Source: Caldifarciminota bacterium (GTDB lineage Bacteria; Hydrothermota; UBA3072; B12-G15). Taken from it: a stretch of DNA of 6,193 bases. The notes beneath the pieces are model-generated. The model saw nothing but the letters and a program-made list of their open reading frames with translations, searched no databases and was not told the DNA's origin. This document shows positions 1 to 6,193 of this stretch, piece after piece; the first letter of the stretch is position 1, and each line of letters starts with the position of its first letter. A program made the position numbers and the translations under genes. The DNA lies in NCBI GenBank assembly GCA_021163525.1, contig JAGGTX010000059.1, positions 1 to 6,193 on the forward strand, read 5' to 3'.

Positions 1-479
1 CATACTGTGCCATCTGAATAATTTAGAGAGGTAATCTCACCACCCATATATGAGACATTCCCTGGAGAGACATAAACTGTGAGCCCAATCCTACCTGCAA
101 TCCTTATTGTTGGAACCCATGCACCAGAAATGGGAACGGACTCAAAAAAAACAACCCCCCAGTGACCCTTCTTAATTGTATCCGGCACAGAAACCGTTAT
201 CCTCACATCAACCTTTCCATCCGGTGTAATATTAAACTCCGCAGGGTTGATTGTTATCCATGGAGAACAGGAAAGAGAGAGTTTACCAGACTTTTCATAC
301 ATAATCTTACCATCCCTTGAAAGAAACCAATCGCCTGTATATACCTTAATCCTTAACTGGTGGGTTTTATCAAGATTGTAAACAGAAACAACCTCTGTAA
401 TATCACCACCAGGAGAAACAATCTCCAGTTTTGGAGGGGTAACAAGAAACTTTGAAACAGAGAAGAATAGGAGTAGCAT
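1..479 (-). CDS. PapD-like periplasmic (pilus-type) chaperone, N-terminal part; runs off the left edge
   Basis: I translated the minus strand by hand from the ATG at 479-477; the frame stays open to the left edge (159 codons visible). The protein starts with a short hydrophobic stretch (MLLLFFSVSKFLV) and continues as an immunoglobulin-like beta domain: PPKLEIVSPGG near residue 15, then a tract where SPWITINPAEFNITPDGK is followed by VRITVSVPD and GHWGVVFFESVP. The series 'W-I-x-x-x-P-x-x-F-x-I-x-P-(D/G)-G' then 'V-x-V-x-V-P' then 'G-x-x-x-G-V-V-F-F-E' is what I know from PapD-like chaperones linked to spore-coat-U-like surface proteins. The inferred role is periplasmic folding and delivery of the two secreted proteins encoded just upstream to an outer-membrane usher. 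It follows the 516-1067 gene by 36 nt, in the same frame. The start is uncertain: no Shine-Dalgarno sequence lies next to the ATG, the signal peptide is short and lacks a basic N-region, and the frame is open upstream to the TAA at 516-518. The chaperone-like call is fairly firm; the partner proteins are inferred from context. Confidence 0.72.
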   Translation of the reverse strand, partial: MLLLFFSVSKFLVTPPKLEIVSPGGDITEVVSVYNLDKTHQLRIKVYTGDWFLSRDGKIMYEKSGKLSLSCSPWITINPAEFNITPDGKVDVRITVSVPDTIKKGHWGVVFFESVPISGAWVPTIRIAGRIGLTVYVSPGNVSYMGGEITSLNYSDGTV

Positions 480-489
480 AAAGAATGTG

Positions 490-508
490 GGGGAGGCAAT
501 GCCTCCCC
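490..508 (-). promoter_or_regulatory. Perfect 8-bp hairpin between secreted-protein gene and chaperone gene, burying an SD-like GGGGAGG
   Basis: On the minus-strand RNA, GGGGAGGC (508-501) pairs perfectly with GCCTCCCC (497-490) around a 3-nt loop. The 5' arm contains GGGGAGG, the only Shine-Dalgarno-like sequence before the chaperone ORF, but it ends 22 nt before the ATG at 479. No uninterrupted T-run follows (CACATTCTTT), so a full intrinsic terminator is unlikely. It may be a processing, partial-attenuation or mRNA-stabilising hairpin that sets the ratio of structural protein to chaperone. Confidence 0.6.
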
Positions 509-515
509 TTTCCAG

Positions 516-1067
516 TTACAGTGTCTGCATTGTTATTGTTACGGTGCAAGAATAGTTACCGGCCTCCTCATCACCGTCAATATAAACCCTCCAATCCTGA
601 TTTGCATTATCCCAGCCCGATGTCTTTCCTGTACCTGATGCAAGTGTTGCTGCAGAGGTGGAAAGGGCGGTCCAGGAGTCTGCACCAGCATCACTGTATT
701 CAATATCACCTATGAGGATTCCACCACCGGGGTCTCCACTTCCCACTATTGTCAACTCCCATGAGGTTCCTGAGCCTGCATTTGTCCAGTATCTGATTCT
801 CATGTAGGGTGATGCATTGGGGCTTGTTGGGTAGTAGTACTGGGGGAAGTCCTGACCTGAAGATATATCCGGGGGATAAGAGGGGTTACTGGGGTTTGAT
901 GTGATGTTTGAGAAATCCCAGGTTACATCATCAGGAACTGACACTGCAACCCAGGCAGGAAGCAGAAACTGGAGGGTTGCATCAACGGACTGTGGAGAGG
1001 AGCCATGGTTGGAACCCGCTGCAAAAAGTATGGCTGGCACAACGGTCATCAACAGGAGTTTCTTCAT
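516..1067 (-). CDS. Secreted beta-rich surface protein, putative fibre subunit (spore-coat-U/pilin-like)
   Basis: The product is 183 residues. A signal peptide is clear: MKKLLLMTVVPAILFAAG, with two lysines, a hydrophobic core and small residues near 16-19. Residues 52-88 are low-complexity and rich in Ser, Asn, Pro and Tyr. After that come likely beta strands (YMRIRYW near 88-94, TSWELTIVGSG near 101-111, DWRVYIDGDE near 158-167). The protein ends in an alternating strand, AGNYSCTVTITMQTL. This terminal 'AG-x-Y-x-x-x-(V/L)-T-(I/F)-T' pattern is typical of spore-coat-U-like and other donor-strand fibre subunits, and the neighbouring 1085-1513 protein ends the same way. There is a single cysteine (174), so no internal disulfide. 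The start is the ATG at 1067-1065 because a strong AAGGAGGT lies 4 nt upstream; a GTG at 1073 overlaps that site and is not used. The gene follows its neighbour by 17 nt. Function as a fibre subunit is inferred from the C-terminal pattern and the adjacent chaperone; no named family is certain. Confidence 0.78.
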   Translation of the reverse strand: MKKLLLMTVVPAILFAAGSNHGSSPQSVDATLQFLLPAWVAVSVPDDVTWDFSNITSNPSNPSYPPDISSGQDFPQYYYPTSPNASPYMRIRYWTNAGSGTSWELTIVGSGDPGGGILIGDIEYSDAGADSWTALSTSAATLASGTGKTSGWDNANQDWRVYIDGDEEAGNYSCTVTITMQTL

Positions 1068-1071
1068 AAGC

Positions 1072-1079
1072 ACCTCCTT
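1072..1079 (-). promoter_or_regulatory. Strong Shine-Dalgarno that fixes the start of the 516-1067 gene
   Basis: The minus strand reads AAGGAGGT, then GCTT, then ATG at 1067. This is a near-perfect anti-16S match at normal spacing and is much the best ribosome-binding site in the left operon. It suggests the second gene is translated at a higher level than its two neighbours, as expected for a structural subunit. Confidence 0.85.
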
Positions 1080-1084
1080 GTTTA

Positions 1085-1513
1085 TTATAGCCTCATAAGT
1101 GTGAATGTGAGGGTTGTTGAGTATGAACCAGCAACATCACCCCATAAGAGTTTCAATTTAAGGTCTATGTTTACTGGCATACCTTCTTCCGGTGTTGTTC
1201 CTCCTTTCAACAGTGGAACACCATCCCTATCCATCTTAACATAATCTTCACCATTCACCCTCAGGCTCAACCTGTTTATGGGAATAACATCCCCGTTCTG
1301 GGAAATAAAATCATCAGAGGGCTTAACAACAAGTTCCCAATCTGTATTGGCAAACACGGTCAACATTATGGCAGAACTTCTCTCCATCTCCTTGCTTATA
1401 GGGTCAATCATTCCAAGGTCAACAACGGGTGTTTCAATCTGCAAAACAAGTGATTCATCAACCCTGAACCGGATATCCACATCTGTTACCTGCATCATCA
1501 AAAGAAGTATCAT
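1085..1513 (-). CDS. Small secreted beta-strand protein, putative fibre or tip subunit, paralogue-like to its neighbour
   Basis: The ORF encodes 142 residues from the ATG at 1513. The N-terminus MILLLMMQV is hydrophobic but short and has no basic residue, so a signal peptide is possible but atypical. The body reads as an all-beta domain: LQIETPVVDLGMIDP near 24-38, IMLTVFANTDWELVV near 49-63, IPINRLSLRVNG near 77-88, then PLLKGG near 100-105, and IDLKLKLLWGDVAGSYSTTL near 116-135, ending LTFTLMRL. The order 'xWEL-V-x ... IPI-x-x-L-x-x-R-V-x-G ... G-G-T ... L-x-L-x-W-x-D-x-A-G-x-Y-x-x-x-L-T-F-T-L' can be laid over the second half of the 516-1067 product, so both probably share one fold. It is the first gene of the left operon. 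There is no Shine-Dalgarno sequence, and a consensus promoter lies 6 nt upstream, so the message may be leaderless, or translation may start at Met6 or Met7 (1498 or 1495). Role as a chaperone-usher substrate is inferred. Confidence 0.72.
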   Translation of the reverse strand: MILLLMMQVTDVDIRFRVDESLVLQIETPVVDLGMIDPISKEMERSSAIMLTVFANTDWELVVKPSDDFISQNGDVIPINRLSLRVNGEDYVKMDRDGVPLLKGGTTPEEGMPVNIDLKLKLLWGDVAGSYSTTLTFTLMRL

Positions 1514-1519
1514 ATTATT

Positions 1520-1548
1520 ATTATAAAAATTTTTTATTCTAATGTCAA
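1520..1548 (-). promoter_or_regulatory. Consensus sigma70-type promoter of the left operon
   Basis: On the minus strand TTGACA (1548-1543) and TATAAT (1525-1520) both match consensus exactly and are separated by exactly 17 nt. The spacer contains an A6T5 tract, likely to be stiff or bent. Transcription would be expected to begin about 7 nt after the -10 element, near 1513, which is the first base of the ATG of the downstream gene. Confidence 0.8.
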
Positions 1549-1587
1549 GGGGCGTTAGGCATATAAAAAATCTATATATGTATCGTT

Positions 1588-1617
1588 ATCCCATAGGCCT
1601 GTATTTTCAGGTGGGAT
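1588..1617 (-). terminator. Possible terminator hairpin downstream of malK
   Basis: On the minus strand ATCCCA (1617-1612) pairs with TGGGAT (1593-1588). Directly inside it, CCTG (1611-1608) pairs with CAGG (1601-1598) around a 6-nt loop, with a 4-nt bulge on one side. A run of six T follows only about 17 nt later (1570-1565), too far for a classical intrinsic terminator. It lies between the end of the importer operon and the promoter of the next operon, where a terminator is expected. Confidence 0.35.
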
Positions 1618-1636
1618 GGAGTGATAAAGGGGTTAT

Positions 1637-1698
1637 CAGGGGCGGTAATCCCCCTGCGCAAGCCCATACACATATGGCACAGAAATATGAGACAGGGG
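1637..1698 (-). repeat. Three CAGGGG/CCCCTG segments able to form mutually exclusive hairpins after malK
   Basis: Reading the minus strand, CCCCTG (1698-1693) is followed by CAGGGG (1656-1651) and then CCCCTG (1642-1637). The middle segment can pair with either flank: a 36-nt loop to the first or an 8-nt loop to the third. No T-run follows directly. This could be part of the 3' end structure of the importer mRNA; the function is unknown. The short arms could arise by chance. Confidence 0.35.
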
Positions 1699-1714
1699 AA
1701 AATAAGTCGGAATC

Positions 1715-2812
1715 TCAATCCTGTATTTCAAATACATGTATCCTCTCAGGGTCAAATCCCACATTCACTATTTCATATTCTTCAAACCGCATCTTTGGAG
1801 TTATCGCAGTAAACTTATTTTCACCGATTGAAATATGTAGAAGAACATCCTTCCCCAAGGGTTCAATGGAGGTTATCTTTCCCTTCAATGTTTCTTCTGC
1901 ACCGGATGGATTTATATAAATGTGTTCTGGTCGTATACCTATCAGGCAATCTTTTGATTTCAAGCTCATTATTCTCTCTGCCTTATTATCGGGAAGTTTA
2001 ATCTTCTTATTCCCAACCGTGATAAAAAAACTGCCTTTGTCATAATTTATAGAAGCCTTAAAGAGGTTCATAGGCGGCGACCCTATGAATTTGGCTACAA
2101 ATGGGTTGACCGGGTTTTCGTACAACTCATCGGGTGTGCCGATCTGAACAATTCTGCCATCCTTTAATACAGCAATTCTATCACCCAGACCCATAGCCTC
2201 TATCTGGTCATGTGTAACATATATAGTGGTTACCCCCAGGTTACGCTGAAGATTTTTCAATTCTCCCCGTGTAGATGCCCTTAACTGGGCATCAAGATTG
2301 GATAAAGGTTCATCCAGAAGAAATATATTCGGCTTGCGCACTATTGCCCGTGCAATAGCCACTCGTTGACGCTGACCACCACTCAACCCAGCCGGTTTTC
2401 TGTCCAGAAGCTCTGATATAGCAAGCATTGAAGCAACTCTTTGAACAGATTCTTTTATCAATTGTTCTTTTGTTCGCCTGATTCGCAAAGGGAACGCTAT
2501 ATTCTCGAACACAGTCAAATGCGGATATAAGGCATAACTCTGGAATACCATAGCCACATTTCGTTCCTTTGGAGGTAAAAAAACCCTTCTTGAGGCAGAT
2601 GCGACAAGCGTCTCATCAAACCATATCTCACCTCTGGTTGGCTTTTCCAGGCCTGCAATCAGATTTAACATTGTTGATTTGCCACATCCGGAAGGACCAA
2701 GCAAGACAAAAAACTCACCTGAATCTATCTCAAGATTTACATCATTAACAGCAAGAATACTGCCATGCTTTGAGAAAAATCTTTTGGTCAATTCAACCAA
2801 TCTTAAGTTCAT
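1715..2812 (-). CDS. malK: Sugar ABC importer ATPase, MalK/UgpC type
   Basis: The product is 365 residues, the usual length of MalK. It hydrolyses ATP at the inner face of the membrane to drive the MalF-MalG permease. All motifs are intact: Walker A GPSGCGKST (39-47), Q-loop Gln91 in VFQSYALYPHLTV, signature LSGGQRQR (143-150), Walker B IFLLDE with catalytic Glu168, D-loop SNLD (171-174), and H-loop His201 in VTHDQIEAM. After residue about 240 comes the C-terminal OB/TOBE regulatory region, with the family motif IGIRPEHI near 291-298. The start is the ATG at 2812-2810, which overlaps the malG stop as ATGA; starting further upstream would add 37 residues encoded inside malG that do not look like the family N-terminus, whereas MNLRLVELTKRF does. 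Translation is therefore coupled to malG. Database names for this family alternate between MalK, MsmK and UgpC; I use malK because of the trehalose/maltose-type binding protein in the operon. Some MalK-type ATPases serve several importers, so specificity cannot be read from this gene alone. Confidence 0.95.
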   Translation of the reverse strand: MNLRLVELTKRFFSKHGSILAVNDVNLEIDSGEFFVLLGPSGCGKSTMLNLIAGLEKPTRGEIWFDETLVASASRRVFLPPKERNVAMVFQSYALYPHLTVFENIAFPLRIRRTKEQLIKESVQRVASMLAISELLDRKPAGLSGGQRQRVAIARAIVRKPNIFLLDEPLSNLDAQLRASTRGELKNLQRNLGVTTIYVTHDQIEAMGLGDRIAVLKDGRIVQIGTPDELYENPVNPFVAKFIGSPPMNLFKASINYDKGSFFITVGNKKIKLPDNKAERIMSLKSKDCLIGIRPEHIYINPSGAEETLKGKITSIEPLGKDVLLHISIGENKFTAITPKMRFEEYEIVNVGFDPERIHVFEIQD

Positions 2813-3635
2813 CCCTTTATTGAGCCACGGGTTAGTCCCTGTATTATATAACTTTGAAAGATTATGGTTAGTAAAACTACAGGAATGACTGCGATAGCTG
2901 AGCCTGCCATGATATTCCCCCACGGTATCTCACCATGCAAACCCTGAAAAAGCGCAATCCCAACAGGTATCGTCCGACTATGGTAATCAATCGTCAACAT
3001 TAAAGCGAACATGAACTCATTAAATGCAAATATAAATGAAAGTAGTGAAACAGAAAAAATTCCAGGTGCAGCAACTGGAAAAATCACCTTACGCAGTATC
3101 TGCCATCCTGTGCAACCATCAATTAATGCTGCTTTATCTAAATCTCTTGGTATCTGTGCAAAGTAACTCACAAGTATCCATAGTGATAACGGCAAAATCC
3201 ATGCTACATATGGGAATATTAACGCAAAGTAGGTATTTATCCAACCAATTGAACTCATAAATTTGAAAAGATACCCGACCAGACTTATCTGGGGAAACAT
3301 TGAAACCGCCAGCACAAAAAACAATATAAGCATCTTCCCTGGCAAAGCCAATCGTGTTATAGAATAAGCACCCAACCCTGCTATAATTACACAGAAAAAT
3401 GCACTCGCAGCAGAGATTATGAGGCTATTTCGTAAATAATCAATGAAATGTAGTGATTTGCTGGAAAGAACTGAGTAATAATTTTTAAAAGAAAACTCTA
3501 TTTGGCCCAGTTTTGTCAAGAAATCCGGACTTGAGCTTAAACTGATGAGTATCATATACAAAAATGGGGTCAGACAAAACACTACCAAAAGAACACATCC
3601 AATCCAGATAATTACGGATTTAAATTTTTCCTCGA

Positions 3636-3639
<4 letters not shown>
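2809..3639 (-). CDS. malG: Sugar ABC importer permease, MalG type
   Basis: The product is 276 residues, the normal size for a MalG-like subunit. There are about six membrane segments: roughly 8-32, 72-96, 103-125, 137-159, 193-213 and 244-266. The cytoplasmic EAA loop that docks on MalK is visible as DLDKAALIDGCTGWQ (166-180), continuing into ILRKVIFPVAAPG (181-193), with the invariant Gly of the D-G motif at 175. The subunit pairs with MalF to form the sugar channel in the inner membrane. The ATG (3639-3637) overlaps the malF stop as ATGA, and its own stop overlaps the malK start in the same way. AGGA just before the ATG, inside the end of malF, may serve as a ribosome site at short spacing. 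The family is certain; the substrate comes from the binding protein, not from this gene. Confidence 0.94.
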
Positions 3640-5885
<2,246 letters not shown>

Positions 5886-5918
5886 TTCTTTTCCCTTCCT
5901 AAGTTTATCATCATTTAA

Positions 5919-5945
5919 ATTATATATTGGGAAACAAATAGTCAA
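5919..5945 (-). promoter_or_regulatory. Candidate promoter of the malE-malF-malG-malK operon
   Basis: On the minus strand TTGACT (5945-5940) is followed by TATAAT (5924-5919). The spacing of 15 nt is short for sigma70; reading the -35 as GCTTGA gives 17 nt with a poorer match. It would give a leader of roughly 105 nt before malE. A second TATAAT at 5836-5831 lies nearer the gene but has no matching -35 element. The region is AT-rich, so chance matches are possible. Confidence 0.45.
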
Positions 5946-5981
5946 GCCCATTTTTAGTATTGAAGATGTTAGTTTGAAAAT

Positions 5982-6009
5982 TTGACATTTTATTTATCCT
6001 ATTTATTTT
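5982..6009 (+). promoter_or_regulatory. Candidate divergent plus-strand promoter
   Basis: The plus strand has a perfect TTGACA (5982-5987), then 16 nt, then TATTTT (6004-6009), which matches the -10 consensus at four of six positions including the first two and the last. Transcription would start near 6016 and run to the right, away from malE. It is supported by the strong plus-strand terminator at 6122, which implies plus-strand transcription here. Confidence 0.4.
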
Positions 6010-6023
6010 CAATTAGATAAAGC

Positions 6024-6039
6024 ATAGATTTATAGATTT
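6024..6039. repeat. Tandem 8-bp direct repeat ATAGATTT x2
   Basis: ATAGATTT occurs twice head to tail, and the shorter core ATAGAT recurs at 6062-6067. It lies just downstream of the candidate plus-strand promoter. It may be a binding site or simple AT-rich sequence. Confidence 0.4.
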
Positions 6040-6121
6040 ATCCTCCGCATATGTTATGACTATAGATATGAGAGTAAAGCTAGAGAGTGGAGTAAGAGGG
6101 AGTAGAGGAGTGGATGGGTGT

Positions 6122-6158
6122 GTTGATTTCCGTAGGAAATCAACGTTTTTGCGTTTTT
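6122..6158 (+). terminator. Intrinsic (Rho-independent) terminator on the plus strand
   Basis: GTTGATTTCC (6122-6131) and GGAAATCAAC (6135-6144) form a perfect 10-bp stem with a GTA loop. It is followed at once by GTTTTT, then GCG, then TTTTT. This is the classic arrangement on the plus strand. On the minus strand the hairpin is followed by CACACCC, with no T-run, so it does not end minus-strand transcripts by the intrinsic route. No plus-strand gene in the window lies before it. Confidence 0.82.
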
Positions 6159-6186
6159 ATGGTGTAAGAGGTATTGAATATTTTAT

Positions 6187-6193
6187 AGGAGAG
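6187..6193 (+). promoter_or_regulatory. Possible Shine-Dalgarno at the right edge
   Basis: The window ends in TATAGGAGAG on the plus strand. AGGAG at this position would serve a start codon about 5-10 nt past the edge, giving a gene divergent from the importer operon. The start codon itself is not visible. Confidence 0.35.

Larger units (their letters stand above)
6016..6193 (+). other. Putative plus-strand leader or small RNA, including a C-poor purine-rich tract
   Basis: No protein gene is visible between malE and the right edge. Here the plus strand has a tandem ATAGATTT repeat (6024-6039), a purine-rich, almost C-free tract at about 6068-6121 with GGAGT/GAGTA motifs in loose repetition, the terminator hairpin at 6122, and then about 35 nt ending in AGGAGAG (6187-6193). 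The last could be a ribosome site for a gene that starts just outside the window. The parts fit either a terminated small RNA of about 135-140 nt or a 5' leader with an attenuator. I recognise no riboswitch class. Confidence 0.35.

Noticed and set aside
1068..1073. GTG start at 1073 for the secreted-protein gene
   Set aside because: It overlaps the Shine-Dalgarno sequence that serves the ATG at 1067, and it would only add two residues.
485..1919. Plus-strand open frames opposite the left operon (485-715, 901-1098, 1005-1244, 1278-1526, 1542-1919)
   Set aside because: They lie opposite well-supported minus-strand genes or in the hairpin-rich spacer, lack ribosome sites and have no recognisable protein features.
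2813..2923. Longer MalK beginning at the upstream start at 2923
   Set aside because: The extra 37 residues are encoded within malG and do not resemble the family N-terminus; the ATG at 2812 makes an ATGA overlap and begins MNLRLVELTKRF, as MalK proteins do.
6122..6144. Inverted repeat considered as a CRISPR repeat or insertion-sequence end
   Set aside because: It occurs once, has no spacers or partner copy, and the T-runs that follow directly make a terminator the better reading.

Overview
This is a bacterial window of moderate to low G+C content that probably comes from a cell with two membranes. The evidence for a diderm is a PapD-like pilus-type chaperone next to two small secreted beta-rich proteins. 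The organism cannot be named from the sequence. The sugar-binding protein looks very like the trehalose/maltose-binding protein (TMBP) of the hyperthermophilic archaeon Thermococcus litoralis, which fits a thermophile or a lineage that exchanged genes with thermophiles. All seven convincing protein genes lie on the minus strand, in two operons read from right to left.

Right operon (5805 down to 1715): a complete four-gene ABC importer in the order binding lipoprotein (malE), permease (malF), permease (malG), ATPase (malK). The genes are packed as in one translation unit: malE/malF overlap by 14 nt with my chosen start, and malF/malG and malG/malK each share an ATGA overlap. MalE would capture trehalose or maltose outside the inner membrane, MalF and MalG form the channel, and MalK powers it. 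No sugar hydrolase, trehalose synthase or regulator gene is in the window.

Left operon (1513 down to the left edge): a small secreted beta-strand protein, a second larger secreted protein, and the N-terminal part of a PapD-like chaperone cut by the window edge. It resembles a non-classical chaperone-usher (spore-coat-U-like) surface-fibre cluster. An usher gene would be expected just past the left edge. A consensus promoter (TTGACA, 17 nt, TATAAT) sits so close to the first ATG that the mRNA would begin at or next to the start codon.

Non-coding regions: 1514-1714 carries the left-operon promoter and hairpins downstream of malK. The 388-base stretch 5806-6193 holds the malE leader and a candidate promoter on the minus strand. 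On the plus strand it has a candidate divergent promoter, a C-poor purine-rich tract, a strong intrinsic terminator (6122-6158) and a Shine-Dalgarno-like sequence at the very right edge. That layout suggests either a small RNA or an attenuated leader for a plus-strand gene beyond the window.
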